Assembly: GCA_015057505.1 (NCBI GenBank)
Contig: SVEG01000004.1
Location: forward strand, 62,001-126,000
Source of the DNA: Lachnospiraceae bacterium
Lineage (GTDB): Bacteria > Bacillota > Clostridia > Lachnospirales > Lachnospiraceae
Length of the DNA: 64,000 bases
Reading direction: 5' to 3'
The notes below the pieces were generated by a model. The model made no database searches, was not told where the DNA came from, and saw nothing but the letters and a program-made list of their open reading frames with translations. Positions 1 to 8,382 of the stretch are shown here, one piece after another. The position numbers and the translations under genes were made by a program. Position 1 is the first letter of the stretch, and every line of letters starts with the position of its first letter.

Positions 1-182
1 ATCCGTCAGACATCACGATAATCGGTGGCAAAACAGGTACAACTAATGCTGCAGGATATTGTCTTGCACTTTATGTTACTCACAAAGATTCGGGCAAACA
101 ATATATTGCAGTTGTTTTGAAGGCTAGTAGTTTAGACAATCTTTATAGTGAGATGAGTTATTTATTGGAATTTTGCGAATAA
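1..182 (+). CDS. D-alanyl-D-alanine carboxypeptidase (peptidase S11), 3' end only
   Basis: The reading frame is open from the left edge and ends in TAA at 180-182, leaving the last 59 residues. It carries the KTG box (GGKTGTT, visible residues 8-14), the third catalytic motif of penicillin-recognising serine enzymes. The following text (NAAGYCLAL, then a strand with IAVVLKA) fits family S11 carboxypeptidases, which trim the pentapeptide of peptidoglycan outside the membrane. The protein stops about 48 residues after KTG, so at this end it lacks the PBP5-type C-terminal domain and membrane-anchor helix. The SxxK and SxN motifs lie outside the window, so catalytic completeness cannot be judged. 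Confidence 0.8.
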   Translation, partial: PSDITIIGGKTGTTNAAGYCLALYVTHKDSGKQYIAVVLKASSLDNLYSEMSYLLEFCE

Positions 183-195
183 TCAATTGAATTGC

Positions 196-224
196 TTGAT
201 TTTTTCAAAAACGTGTAGTATAAT
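196..224 (+). promoter_or_regulatory. promoter of the small P-loop gene
   Basis: A -35 box TTGATT (196-201) is followed after 17 bp by a perfect TATAAT (219-224), about 50 bp before the ATG at 275. This sigma-A-type match shows the P-loop gene has its own transcript, separate from the carboxypeptidase upstream. Confidence 0.75.
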
Positions 225-274
225 GAATTTACAATTCAATATATAAACTAAGCTAATGCAAGGAGGAGATTATC

Positions 275-697
275 ATGGTTCAGATTATTGTAGGTAAAAA
301 AGGTAAAGGCAAGACAAAATATTTACTTGATAAAGTAAATGAGGACGTACAAAAATCTTCCGGTTCTATTGTTTATTTGGACAAAAGCACAAAGCATATG
401 TTCGAGCTTAACAATAAGATAAGACTTATTAATGTTAAAGATTATCTTGTAGAAAGTGCAGATGGTTTTCTTGGTTTTATTTGTGGAATTATTTCACAGG
501 ATCATGATCTTGAAAGGATGTATTTAGACAGCTTTTTAACACTTGCATGTGTTAATGAACCTGCTGCAGTCTCCGGCATAGTTAAGGATTTACATAAAAT
601 CAGTGATAACTTCAAGGTTGACTTCGTAATAAGCGTTTCACTTGATGAAAGCGAACTTCCTGAAGAAATCAAATCAAATGTGATTATTTCATTATAA
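275..697 (+). CDS. small P-loop (Walker A) protein of unknown function
   Basis: A 140-residue soluble protein with a clean Walker A loop GKKGKGKT at residues 7-14 right after a hydrophobic beta strand. A strand ending in VYLD follows at about residues 31-35, and the C-terminal strand VDFVISVSLDE could supply a second acidic residue. The ATG has a strong AGGAGGAG ribosome binding site. I recall similar 140-residue proteins as common, uncharacterised genes in Lachnospiraceae, sometimes annotated loosely as PilT-like or ATPase. It is far too short for a PilT motor and has no other recognisable domain. Nucleotide binding is likely; the role is unknown. Confidence 0.75.
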   Translation: MVQIIVGKKGKGKTKYLLDKVNEDVQKSSGSIVYLDKSTKHMFELNNKIRLINVKDYLVESADGFLGFICGIISQDHDLERMYLDSFLTLACVNEPAAVSGIVKDLHKISDNFKVDFVISVSLDESELPEEIKSNVIISL

Positions 698-716
698 TTG
701 AATAATGTAAACATAT

Positions 717-750
717 AAGGGATTTCAGAAGCATCTGAAATCCCTTGTTT
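717..750 (+). terminator. intrinsic terminator of the P-loop gene
   Basis: A perfect 13-bp stem (717-729 with 734-746) with loop AGCA, followed by GTTTGTT, lies 20 bp after the stop codon of the P-loop gene. Confidence 0.75.
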
Positions 751-766
751 GTTATATAAAAACTGC

Positions 767-801
767 GTTTCCAAAAGAGTTTGTGTAAGCAAACTCTTTT
801 T
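767..801 (-). terminator. hairpin after the DUF378 gene (also a repeated element)
   Basis: An 11-bp inverted repeat (773-783 with 790-800) sits just beyond the 3' end of the minus-strand DUF378 gene and can act as its terminator. The same CGTTTCCAAAA plus AGTTTG/CAAACTCTTT layout recurs at 23980-24011 behind rpmA. Confidence 0.55.
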
Positions 802-805
802 AATA

Positions 806-1024
806 TTATGCGTGATCTGCACCTATGCTTAAAACTCTACCAAACATGCTTACCATATATAAACCTGCGAGTCCGACAAGCGCATAAATTATTCTTGAAA
901 TCCAACTCATATCGCCAAAAAGAAATGCTATTAAATCGAATTTAAAAAAACCAACGAGTCCCCAATTAACAGCACCGACAATTACGATTAACAATATTGT
1001 ATAATCAAGACCTTTTGAATTCAT
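806..1024 (-). CDS. DUF378 family small membrane protein
   Basis: A 72-residue protein with two predicted membrane helices (about residues 8-30 and 42-62) and the family-typical text VGAVNWGLVGFF in the first helix. The second helix includes IIYALVGLAGLY. This matches DUF378 (YuzA-like) proteins, which are small inner-membrane proteins of unknown function. The ATG is preceded by AAGGAGGG at a good distance. It is a single gene on the minus strand between plus-strand genes, so it is transcribed alone. Confidence 0.85.
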   Translation of the reverse strand: MNSKGLDYTILLIVIVGAVNWGLVGFFKFDLIAFLFGDMSWISRIIYALVGLAGLYMVSMFGRVLSIGADHA

Positions 1025-1199
1025 TATTATCCCTCCTTAATTTCTATTAATAGGTTTACCTGTCCTTTAGTAAAATATTATGGTAATTTATGCTATAATA
1101 TCACGCATTTTTCTTGTGTATATAGTAATATAAGCCTCTTTTATTTTTAACAGAAAGCTATTATAATATTTATAGATATGATTGGCTTTGGAGGGAAAA

Positions 1200-2633
1200 A
1201 TGGCAAAGCATAATAATTCTAACATCAGAAAATATCGTAAAAGGCATAAAACAAGCAACATTGGTGTAATTGTTTTTTTAATTGTATTTATTTATCTGTC
1301 TGTTACTGTATTTTTATATCTTTCAAAAGAAAATATATCAATATATCAGATTACCGAAGAAGGTTCTCTTGCCCGCAATATGGAATATACAGGAATGATA
1401 ATCCGTAATGAACATATTGTTACTGCAGATAATGCAGGATATATACGTTATTATTTGCGTCAGGGTGAAAGAGTCGGTAAAGGTGATTTGATCTATTCTA
1501 TTGATGAAAGCGGAGAAGTAACAAGAAAACTTACAGAAAGCTACAGTTACGAAGAAACCCTAAAGAAAATGGATCTTTCTGAACTAAAAAAACAGATAAC
1601 TTCTTTTGTGTATAATTTTGATACATTTAATTTTAGTGAGATATATGATTTTAAAACAAATATGGAATATACGGTTCTTGATTTGATGAATTACAATAAT
1701 CAGGAATATCTTCGCAATCTTCTTGCCACAGTTGAAGCTGACGGGATGTTTAATTTTTGTTATGCAGGAAGCAGTGGAATAGTTTCGTATCATGTAGATG
1801 GTTATGAGCAATTGACAGAGGATATCATAAAACCGGACAATTTAAATAAATCAGGCTATTCAAGGACAGTACTTAATTCTGCAGAATTTATTGAAACCAA
1901 TGCGCCTGTTTATAAAATTATAGATAATAACGAATGGAAGCTTGTTTTTTCGCTATCGGATGAGGATTATATGAAATATTCATCTCTTCAAAAGCTAACG
2001 ATAGAATTGTCCGATTATGAATATAAATTTACGGTTCCTTTTAAAGTGATTCAAAACGAGACCGGCAAATATGGATGCCTTTTTTTTGACAAGTATTCGG
2101 CAGAATTTGCAAATGTAAGATATCTTGATTTTGAGATTTTATACGAAGACAATATTGGACTAAAAATTCCTTCGTCAGCTGTTATTACAAAGGATTTTTA
2201 TATTATACCTATTGAATATCGTTCTCTTTCACAAGGGGTTTACGGCTTTTATGTAGAAACATATGATGCGCAGAATAATCTTGTAGTTGAATTTGTTGAA
2301 CCAACAATTTATAATGCGACGGAAACACATTATTATGTAGATGTTTCAGCCCTTAAGGAAGGAAGCTTTATTCTTAATGTCGGTGCAGGCGGAGAAGTTG
2401 GAAACAGTGTTACTACTGACAATACCAAACGTTACAGGATAAGCTCTAAGGATTCACTTTCCGGAGTTTATAATGTTAATAAAGGTTATACAGTGTTTAG
2501 AAAAATTGAAATAATTGATTCCAATACAGAATATTATATTGTAAAAACAGGTACGCAATACGGCATATCATTATATGACCACATTATTCTTGACGGAAAA
2601 ACCGTTAAGGATGGACAAGTTATTTACAGATAA
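1200..2633 (+). CDS. HlyD-like membrane-anchored adaptor protein at the head of the division operon
   Basis: The protein has 477 residues. A basic N-terminus (RKYRKRHK) is followed by one membrane helix at about residues 21-43 and a long extracytoplasmic part. Residues about 70-105 (NAGYIRYYLRQGERVGKGDLIYSID) look like the half of a biotinyl/lipoyl-type hairpin found in HlyD/RND adaptor proteins. A later segment returns to beta-rich text with a possible second barrel. I chose ATG 1200 because GGAGGG at 1190-1195 serves it; an in-frame ATG at 1182 overlaps that site. It starts an operon running into yggS, sepF, ylmH and divIVA. No efflux pump gene is nearby, so a role in the cell envelope or at the division site is an inference from context only. 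Confidence 0.75.
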   Translation: MAKHNNSNIRKYRKRHKTSNIGVIVFLIVFIYLSVTVFLYLSKENISIYQITEEGSLARNMEYTGMIIRNEHIVTADNAGYIRYYLRQGERVGKGDLIYSIDESGEVTRKLTESYSYEETLKKMDLSELKKQITSFVYNFDTFNFSEIYDFKTNMEYTVLDLMNYNNQEYLRNLLATVEADGMFNFCYAGSSGIVSYHVDGYEQLTEDIIKPDNLNKSGYSRTVLNSAEFIETNAPVYKIIDNNEWKLVFSLSDEDYMKYSSLQKLTIELSDYEYKFTVPFKVIQNETGKYGCLFFDKYSAEFANVRYLDFEILYEDNIGLKIPSSAVITKDFYIIPIEYRSLSQGVYGFYVETYDAQNNLVVEFVEPTIYNATETHYYVDVSALKEGSFILNVGAGGEVGNSVTTDNTKRYRISSKDSLSGVYNVNKGYTVFRKIEIIDSNTEYYIVKTGTQYGISLYDHIILDGKTVKDGQVIYR

Positions 2634-2649
2634 GATAGAAAGGGAAAAT

Positions 2650-3360
2650 ATGTCATTTATTGATGAAAAAGAATTACAGGATAATTTAAAAGAGGTTGAG
2701 GCTAAAATATGTGCAGCCTGCGAACGAAGCGGCAGAAAAAGAGAAGAGGTTACTTTGATAGCAGTCAGTAAAACAAAACCTTCAGAAATGGTACAAACAT
2801 TATATAATGAAGGTGTGCGTGATTTTGGAGAAAATAAAGTTCAGGAAATTATTGCAAAAGCACCTATTCTCCCAAAAGATATTAAGTGGCATATGATAGG
2901 ACACTTACAACGCAATAAAGTAAAACAAGTTGTAGATAAAGCCTGCCTTATTCATTCGGTAGATTCACTTAGACTTGCAGAAGAAATTGAGAAAGAAGCT
3001 GATAAACATAACTTGGTAGTTCCGATTCTCCTTGAAGTCAATATTGCAGGAGAAGAAAGTAAGTTTGGAATGACTAAAAAAGAGGCACTAGATTTAGTAG
3101 TACTTTTGTCACAATTTCGACATATTGCGGTAAAAGGGCTCATGACAATCGCTCCAAATGTCGAAAATTCCGAGGAAAATAGGCCTATTTTTCATGATTT
3201 AAAGCAATTATCTGTTGACATAATTAACAAAAACATTGATAATATTAGTATGGATGTTCTGTCTATGGGAATGACCAATGATTACGAGGTCGCTATCGAA
3301 GAAGGAGCTACGATAGTAAGGGTTGGAACTGGCATATTCGGAACACGATATTATGGATAG
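2650..3360 (+). CDS. YggS family pyridoxal-phosphate homeostasis protein
   Basis: A 236-residue protein of the YggS/YlmE/PROSC family, a single-domain alanine-racemase-fold barrel that binds pyridoxal 5'-phosphate. The PLP lysine is expected at Lys41 in AVSKTKP. Other family marks are GENKVQE, WHMIGHLQRNK, LEVNIAGEESKFG and the phosphate-binding C-terminus SMGMTNDYEVAIEEGATIVRVG. The family controls free PLP and amino-acid pools rather than having a known enzyme activity. The start at 2650 follows AAAGGGAAA and gives the normal family length; upstream in-frame codons lie inside the HlyD-like gene. Its place just before sepF is conserved in many Firmicutes. Confidence 0.92.
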   Translation: MSFIDEKELQDNLKEVEAKICAACERSGRKREEVTLIAVSKTKPSEMVQTLYNEGVRDFGENKVQEIIAKAPILPKDIKWHMIGHLQRNKVKQVVDKACLIHSVDSLRLAEEIEKEADKHNLVVPILLEVNIAGEESKFGMTKKEALDLVVLLSQFRHIAVKGLMTIAPNVENSEENRPIFHDLKQLSVDIINKNIDNISMDVLSMGMTNDYEVAIEEGATIVRVGTGIFGTRYYG

Positions 3361-3371
3361 GAGAGATTCAA

Positions 3372-3908
3372 ATGGCAGGATTAATGGACAGGTTTCTTGA
3401 CATGATGCATCTTGGTGATGAAGAAGACTATTTTTACGATGATTATGATGAGGAAGAAGAGGTACCGGTTGTAAAAAAACAACCTAAGCCAGCTACACCT
3501 AAGAAAAAGCCGTCAACAAACTTTGAAGACGTTTCAGAGCCCAAACAGCAAACAAGACCTAAGCAGGTCAGAAGTCCTAAAGTTGTACCTATGAGAAGCA
3601 ATTTTAACCCGATGGAGGTTTGTGTTATAAAGCCCACCAGTGTAGAGGAAGCGAGAGAAATTTCTGATACATTATTAACGGGACGTGCTGTTATTCTTAA
3701 TCTTGAAGGACTTCAGGTTAATACCGCACAGAGAATTATTGATTTCACATCAGGGGCATGTTATTCAATTAACGGTAACCTTAAGATGGTATCTAATTAT
3801 ATTTTTATCGTTACTCCTGAAGCAGTTGATATTTCAGGTGATTTCAAAGAATTATTTAGCGGAAGTGGAAGCAGTGTAGATGTTGCTACATTTAATTCTA
3901 CTTTTTAA
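3372..3908 (+). CDS. sepF: cell division protein SepF
   Basis: A 178-residue SepF. It starts with the amphipathic helix MAGLMDRFLDMMHL used for membrane binding, continues with a very acidic stretch (residues about 16-32) and a basic, proline-rich linker, and ends in the globular DUF552 domain (about residues 75-165; VCVIKPTSVEEAREISDTLLTGRAVILNLEG and RIIDFTSGA). SepF bundles and tethers FtsZ filaments to the membrane at the septum. It has a GGAGAG ribosome binding site 11 bp after yggS and is co-transcribed with ylmH and divIVA. Confidence 0.95.
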   Translation: MAGLMDRFLDMMHLGDEEDYFYDDYDEEEEVPVVKKQPKPATPKKKPSTNFEDVSEPKQQTRPKQVRSPKVVPMRSNFNPMEVCVIKPTSVEEAREISDTLLTGRAVILNLEGLQVNTAQRIIDFTSGACYSINGNLKMVSNYIFIVTPEAVDISGDFKELFSGSGSSVDVATFNSTF

Positions 3909-3935
3909 GAGTGTGTAAAAAGCACTCTTATTTTC
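3907..3935 (+). terminator. weak hairpin between sepF and ylmH
   Basis: A 7-bp perfect stem (3907-3913 with 3923-3929) starting in the sepF stop region is followed by ATTTTCTCT. It resembles a weak intrinsic terminator and may attenuate transcription between sepF and ylmH rather than stop it. Confidence 0.4.
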
Positions 3936-3958
3936 TCTATTAGGGTTAGGATGAACAT

Positions 3959-4711
3959 ATGACCAAGGAAGAGAGTATATTATTAAAACATTTTGAAGAT
4001 TTATCAAAGACTGCGTTTAACAAAGGTTTCCCTACATATTCAGGATTCTTGACATTACATGAACAAAGTCTTTTGGACCAGGCCAAGCTGTCATCAAAGT
4101 ATACATTTGTGGGCGGATATGATTATGCCGAGCGTAAAATGGTTTGTTTTTATGATGATTTTATACCGGAATTTCATCCGTATTCAGTACTTATTGTTGA
4201 AGCGCAGCATTCTAAGTTTGCTGATAATCTGACACATAGGGATTACCTTGGTGCACTTATGAATCTTGGTATTGAACGTGATGTGCTTGGCGATATGATT
4301 AAGCTGTCGGAACAATCAACTTATATTATTTGTAAGGAATCAATCGCTGATTTTATTGTTGATAACTGCCGTGCGGTAAAGCATACCTCTGTAATTTGCA
4401 GGACTATTCCGTCTGATGAGCTTGCAGGACTTGAGATTGTTCCACGCTTTGAAGAGATAACCGGGAGTGTTTCATCTTTTAGGCTTGATTGTATACTTGC
4501 ACTTGCATTCCGTAAATCACGTACACAGATAAGCGATTTGATTAAATCCGGCAATGTATTTGTTAACAGCAAACTTGTGGAGAATGCTTCTTACCTGCTA
4601 AAAAAGGGAGAGACTGTTTCTGCACGCGGATTTGGTAAGTTTATATTTGCAGATGAAGGCGGAACATCAAAAAAAGGTAAACTGTACGTTATATTAAAAA
4701 AATTCACATAA
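3959..4711 (+). CDS. ylmH: YlmH family S4-domain RNA-binding protein
   Basis: A 250-residue protein. The N-terminal two thirds match the YlmH domain (SGFLTLHEQSLLDQ, YTFVGGYDYAERKMVCF, HRDYLGALMNLGIERDVLGDM), and the C-terminal part is an S4 RNA-binding fold (about residues 175-235; RLDCILALAFRKSRTQISDLI, GNVFVNSK). In other Firmicutes YlmH is tied to ribosome-nascent-chain quality control, where it binds the 50S subunit with peptidyl-tRNA. It is nearly always encoded next to sepF and divIVA, as here. There is no yggT gene in between, unlike in Bacillus. Confidence 0.9.
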   Translation: MTKEESILLKHFEDLSKTAFNKGFPTYSGFLTLHEQSLLDQAKLSSKYTFVGGYDYAERKMVCFYDDFIPEFHPYSVLIVEAQHSKFADNLTHRDYLGALMNLGIERDVLGDMIKLSEQSTYIICKESIADFIVDNCRAVKHTSVICRTIPSDELAGLEIVPRFEEITGSVSSFRLDCILALAFRKSRTQISDLIKSGNVFVNSKLVENASYLLKKGETVSARGFGKFIFADEGGTSKKGKLYVILKKFT

Positions 4712-4724
4712 GGAGAAATCTATT

Positions 4725-5273
4725 ATGCTTACACCTATAGAAATACGTGAAAAAAAATTGAGGATTGGAATCGGTTATGACAAGCGCGGGATAGATGTGT
4801 TTTTTAAACAGCTTACTGACGATTATGAGAAGATGTACCGCGAGAATATAGAATTAAAAGATAAGGTTGCCAATATGGCATCCATAATACAGAATTATAA
4901 AACTGTCGAGAAATCCATGCAAAAGGCACTTGTTCTTGCTGAAAAATCATCAGATGAGACCAAGGAAGCCGCAAGAGCGGCGGCCCGTTCAATAGAAGAG
5001 GACGCAAGAGCCAATGCGCTTTTAATTATTGCTTCTGCCGAACAGGAAAAACAAGATACAAAAAATCGAATTGTCAGCTTGCTTGCGCAATACGATTCAT
5101 ATAAGAGTCAATATAAACATTTGCTTGAATCACAGCTTGAGCTTCTTAATAATGACAAAATAGAACTTGCAGGAACAACTCTTGAGGAATTTGTAAAATC
5201 AAACGTATCAATGCTTGATAACGTTAACGAACGTTATGAAAATGATAATAACGATTCTAAAGAGGACAACTAG
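4725..5273 (+). CDS. divIVA: DivIVA domain protein
   Basis: A 182-residue, mostly coiled-coil protein. The N-terminus (LTPIEIREKKLRIGIGYDKRGIDVFFKQLTDDY) is the DivIVA membrane-curvature-binding segment. It is followed by two heptad-rich coiled coils with an alanine/glutamate-rich part at about residues 75-115 and an acidic tail. DivIVA gathers at division septa and poles, where membranes curve inward. It has its own GGAGAAA ribosome binding site 13 bp after ylmH. Confidence 0.9.
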   Translation: MLTPIEIREKKLRIGIGYDKRGIDVFFKQLTDDYEKMYRENIELKDKVANMASIIQNYKTVEKSMQKALVLAEKSSDETKEAARAAARSIEEDARANALLIIASAEQEKQDTKNRIVSLLAQYDSYKSQYKHLLESQLELLNNDKIELAGTTLEEFVKSNVSMLDNVNERYENDNNDSKEDN

Positions 5274-5281
5274 GAGATATT

Positions 5282-5860
5282 ATGAAAAAACTGATATATT
5301 TTCTTGCGTTAATATTTTTAATAGCAATTGATCAGGTCGTTAAAGCACTTACCGTTTTATATATCGATCCGAAGAATCCCATTGTGCTTTGGAATGGAGT
5401 TTTTGAGCTTGATTATGTTCAGAACCGAGGCGGCCTTTTCGGAATGTTTCAAGGCGCTGTGCTTATTCTTGCGGCAGTAACGGTTGTTCTTATTGTTCTT
5501 ATTTTTTATTTTTCAAAGAAACTTCCCGATACAAAACGTATGATGCCATTAAGAATTATAGGCTTACTTATTATTGCCGGCGGAATAGGTAATTTGATCG
5601 ACCGCATTTTCAGAGGCTTTGTTGTTGATACTTTTTCTTTTGTACTTATAAATTTCCCTGTATTTAATGTAGCTGATTGCTATGTTACGGTATCAATGTT
5701 TATATTTATTTTCCTATTCCTGTTTTATTATAAGGATGAGGAATTTGACTGTTTGTTTCCGCGTAAAAAAACATCAAAAGCAGTTGATACAGAAATTACC
5801 GATGCATCCGAAGAAGGCGATTTGACAAAGGATACAGAAAAAGGTGAAAATATTGGATAA
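5282..5860 (+). CDS. lspA: lipoprotein signal peptidase LspA
   Basis: A 192-residue polytopic aspartic protease (signal peptidase II) with four membrane helices. The catalytic pair is Asp116 (GFVVDTF) and Asp132 (FNVADCY). Conserved NRGG (48-51) and GNLIDR (103-108) are also present. It removes the signal peptides of diacylglyceryl-modified prolipoproteins, several of which are encoded in this window. The C-terminal tail beyond residue 155 is charged and longer than in most LspA proteins. The end overlaps the start of rluD. Confidence 0.95.
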   Translation: MKKLIYFLALIFLIAIDQVVKALTVLYIDPKNPIVLWNGVFELDYVQNRGGLFGMFQGAVLILAAVTVVLIVLIFYFSKKLPDTKRMMPLRIIGLLIIAGGIGNLIDRIFRGFVVDTFSFVLINFPVFNVADCYVTVSMFIFIFLFLFYYKDEEFDCLFPRKKTSKAVDTEITDASEEGDLTKDTEKGENIG

Positions 5861-6791
5861 TAAATATTTTTTTGCACCCGAGGAAGCAGAAGGCGAGAGA
5901 CTTGACAAATACCTTGTAAGTGATGCTTTTTCCGATACGGGCAATTCCATGGAGAATATTTCAAGGTCTTATCTTCAAAAGCTTATGAAGGAAGGGCATG
6001 TTTTGGTTAACGGTAAGGCTGTAAAGCAAAATTACAGACTTAAAGGCAATGATGAGATTATTTTAAATATCCCGGAAGCACAACCGCTTGCAATTTTGCC
6101 CGAAAATATCCCGCTTGATATACTTTACGAAGACGAGCATCTGATTTTCATCAACAAACCTAAGGGAATGGTTGTTCATCCTGCTCCCGGACATATGGAG
6201 CATACGCTTGTTAACGCTCTTTTATATCACTGTGCAGGACAGTTATCCGGAATTAACGGAATTCTTCGTCCCGGAATTGTACACAGAATCGACAGGGATA
6301 CGACGGGCGCACTTGTTGCCTGTAAAACAGATATAGCCCATAATTTTGTGGCAGATTTATTAAAAGACCATTCAATAACACGTAAATATTATGCCATTGT
6401 ACAAGGGTATTTCAAAGAGTCTGCAGGAACTGTTGATGCGCCGATAGGCAGACATCCCCTTGACCGCAAAAAAATGGCTATTAACGAAAAAAACGGGCGC
6501 AGAGCCGTTACTCATTACAAGGTTATAGAAGAATTAAAAGGTTACAGTTATGTTGAATGTACCTTAGAGACGGGCAGAACGCACCAGATTCGTGTACATC
6601 TTTCAAGTATTGGCCATCCGCTTCTTGGTGATACGGTTTACGGCAGTGCAAAACAGCCGTTTTTGCTTGAAGGACAGACTTTACACGCGATGACTTTGGG
6701 TTTTATTCATCCTGTAACTAAAGAATATCTCGAAGTTGAAGCACCTTTACCTGAATATTTTAAAGAATTACTGAAAAAATTAACAAAATAA
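5853..6791 (+). CDS. rluD: RluD/RluA-type 23S rRNA pseudouridine synthase
   Basis: About 312 residues. An N-terminal S4 domain (GERLDKYLVSDA) is followed by the pseudouridine synthase domain. The catalytic aspartate is in HRIDRDTTGALV, and the TGRTHQIRVHLSSIGHPLLGD block is diagnostic. The enzyme isomerises uridines in 23S rRNA. The start is uncertain. A TTG at 5853 has AAGGTG 7 bp upstream, while a GTG at 5844 in the same frame has no good ribosome binding site; I chose TTG. Either choice overlaps the end of lspA and implies translational coupling. The lspA-rluD pair is typical of Firmicutes. Confidence 0.92.
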   Translation: MDNKYFFAPEEAEGERLDKYLVSDAFSDTGNSMENISRSYLQKLMKEGHVLVNGKAVKQNYRLKGNDEIILNIPEAQPLAILPENIPLDILYEDEHLIFINKPKGMVVHPAPGHMEHTLVNALLYHCAGQLSGINGILRPGIVHRIDRDTTGALVACKTDIAHNFVADLLKDHSITRKYYAIVQGYFKESAGTVDAPIGRHPLDRKKMAINEKNGRRAVTHYKVIEELKGYSYVECTLETGRTHQIRVHLSSIGHPLLGDTVYGSAKQPFLLEGQTLHAMTLGFIHPVTKEYLEVEAPLPEYFKELLKKLTK

Positions 6792-6811
6792 TATCTTTGG
6801 GAGGTATGATT

Positions 6812-7432
6812 ATGGGTAATTTAGTTATTACAATCGGAAGACAATTCGGTAGTGGCGGACGTCAAATTGGCAAGAAACTTGCCGAAGAACTTGGAATCGG
6901 CTATTATGACAAAGAAATTCTTAATGTTGCCGCAAAAGAAAGTGGTTTATGCCAGACACTTTTTGAGAATCATGACGAAAAACCGACGGGCAGTTTTTTA
7001 TATTCTCTCGTTATGGATACATATTCGATGGGTTATAATTCCGGTTCATATCTTGATATGCCGCTTAACCACAAGGTTTTTCTTGCACAGTTTGATGCAA
7101 TCAAGAAGCTTGCAGAGCGCGAGTCCTGTGTAATTGTTGGTCGTTGTGCAGATTATGCGCTTGAAGAGTTTGATAATGTTTTTCATGTATTTATTCATGC
7201 GGATAAGGATTACAGAATAAAGAATGTTATGAATTATGACTCTGTAAACGAAGCAAAAGCAAAGGATATCGTTTCCAAAAATGATAAGCAACGTGCAAGC
7301 TATTACAATTACTACACAAGCAAGAAATGGGGCGACGCAAAGGGTTATGATTTATGCCTTAACAGCGCTTTACTCGGTGTGGATGGTTGCGTTGAGCTTA
7401 TAAAGCGTATGATTGAAATTAAAAACCGCTAG
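6812..7432 (+). CDS. cytidylate-kinase-like family protein
   Basis: A 206-residue P-loop kinase-fold protein of the AAK_26 (cytidylate kinase-like) family. The N-terminus VITIGRQFGSGGRQIGKKLAEELG is a Walker A-like loop in which GSGGRQIG replaces GxxGxGKS. YYDKEIL and the CVIVGRCADYAL block are further family signatures. The GRQFGSGG form is common in gut Clostridia, and its substrate is not established. True CMP kinases (Cmk) are distinct, so a CMP kinase role should not be assumed. The ATG at 6812 has GGGAGG at 6799-6804; a TTG at 6797 would overlap that site. It is the last gene of the division operon. Confidence 0.85.
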   Translation: MGNLVITIGRQFGSGGRQIGKKLAEELGIGYYDKEILNVAAKESGLCQTLFENHDEKPTGSFLYSLVMDTYSMGYNSGSYLDMPLNHKVFLAQFDAIKKLAERESCVIVGRCADYALEEFDNVFHVFIHADKDYRIKNVMNYDSVNEAKAKDIVSKNDKQRASYYNYYTSKKWGDAKGYDLCLNSALLGVDGCVELIKRMIEIKNR

Positions 7433-7434
7433 TA

Positions 7435-7463
7435 TTGTTATTTAAGCTGAAATATGCTATAAT
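7435..7463 (+). promoter_or_regulatory. promoter of kduI
   Basis: TTGTTA (7435-7440), 17 bp, then TATAAT (7458-7463) with an extended TGC just upstream. It lies 35 bp before the kduI ATG. Confidence 0.8.
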
Positions 7464-7498
7464 TAATTTATATTTTTTATGCAAAGGAGATTTATAAA

Positions 7499-8362
7499 AT
7501 GGAATTAAGAACAGCATCAAATCCCAGAGATGTCAAGTTTTATGACACAGCCAGATTACGTGAAGAGTTTTTGATTCAGAACGTATTTGTTCCGGACGAT
7601 TTCAGATTGGTTTACAGCCATATCGATCGTATTATTACAGGTTCAGCTATGCCTATCAACAAGACACTTACATTAACAGCAGGAGATGAGCTCCGTGCGG
7701 AGTATTTCCTTGAGAGACGTGAGATGGGCGTTATCAATATCGGCGGTAAAGGTATCATCACAATTGATGGAAGAGATTACACTGTAGATTTCAAAGAAGG
7801 TATGTATATTGGAATGGGTTCGAAAGATATTTCTTTCAAGAGCCTTGACGCAGCAGTACCTGCTAAGTTTTACTTTAACAGTACACCTGCACACAAGACA
7901 TACCCCACAGTACTTATCAAACCTGAAGGAACACCTGAGGAAGGCGTTGTTATTGTTAAAGATTCCAACAAGGTTGAACTTGGTTGTCTCGAAGATGCTA
8001 ATCATCGTACAATTTGTAAATACATCCTTCCCGGACAGGTTGAGAGTTGTCAGCTCGTTATGGGTATGACCAAGCTTGAGCCCGGTAGCGTATGGAACAC
8101 AATGCCTTGTCATACACATGACAGACGTATGGAAGTTTATTTATACTTCGAAGTTCCGGAAGATGCAGTAGTATTCCATTACATGGGCGAGCCTACAGAG
8201 ACACGTCACATTGTTATGAGAAATGAAGAAGCTGTTATTTCTCCGAGCTGGTCAATCCACTCAGCATCAGCTACACATGCTTATACATTCATTTGGGGTA
8301 TGGCTGGAGAGAATCAGGCATTTGACGATATGGATGCAGTAGCAATGAAGGATTTACGATAA
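7499..8362 (+). CDS. kduI: 5-dehydro-4-deoxy-D-glucuronate isomerase KduI
   Basis: A 287-residue cupin-fold metalloenzyme, close to the usual 275-280. It converts 5-keto-4-deoxyuronate, the product of unsaturated uronate breakdown, to 2,5-diketo-3-deoxygluconate in the cytoplasm. Zinc ligands are expected in CHTHDRRMEVYLYFE and in the SIHSASATHAYTFIWGMAGEN block near the C-terminus. The N-terminus (ASNPRDVKFYDTARLREEF) is family-typical. It is followed by kduD, which takes its product. No pectate lyase or KDG kinase/aldolase genes are in the window, so the rest of the route lies elsewhere. Confidence 0.96.
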   Translation: MELRTASNPRDVKFYDTARLREEFLIQNVFVPDDFRLVYSHIDRIITGSAMPINKTLTLTAGDELRAEYFLERREMGVINIGGKGIITIDGRDYTVDFKEGMYIGMGSKDISFKSLDAAVPAKFYFNSTPAHKTYPTVLIKPEGTPEEGVVIVKDSNKVELGCLEDANHRTICKYILPGQVESCQLVMGMTKLEPGSVWNTMPCHTHDRRMEVYLYFEVPEDAVVFHYMGEPTETRHIVMRNEEAVISPSWSIHSASATHAYTFIWGMAGENQAFDDMDAVAMKDLR

Positions 8363-8382
8363 TTTTTTAACGTACTTTTTAG

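Noticed and set aside
502-822. Minus-strand frame of 106 codons opposite the P-loop gene
   Set aside because: No start site, crosses a terminator and lies opposite a gene with clear signals.
7673-8119. 148-codon frame opposite kduI
   Set aside because: Antisense to a strongly conserved enzyme; residue pattern is random and has no start signal.
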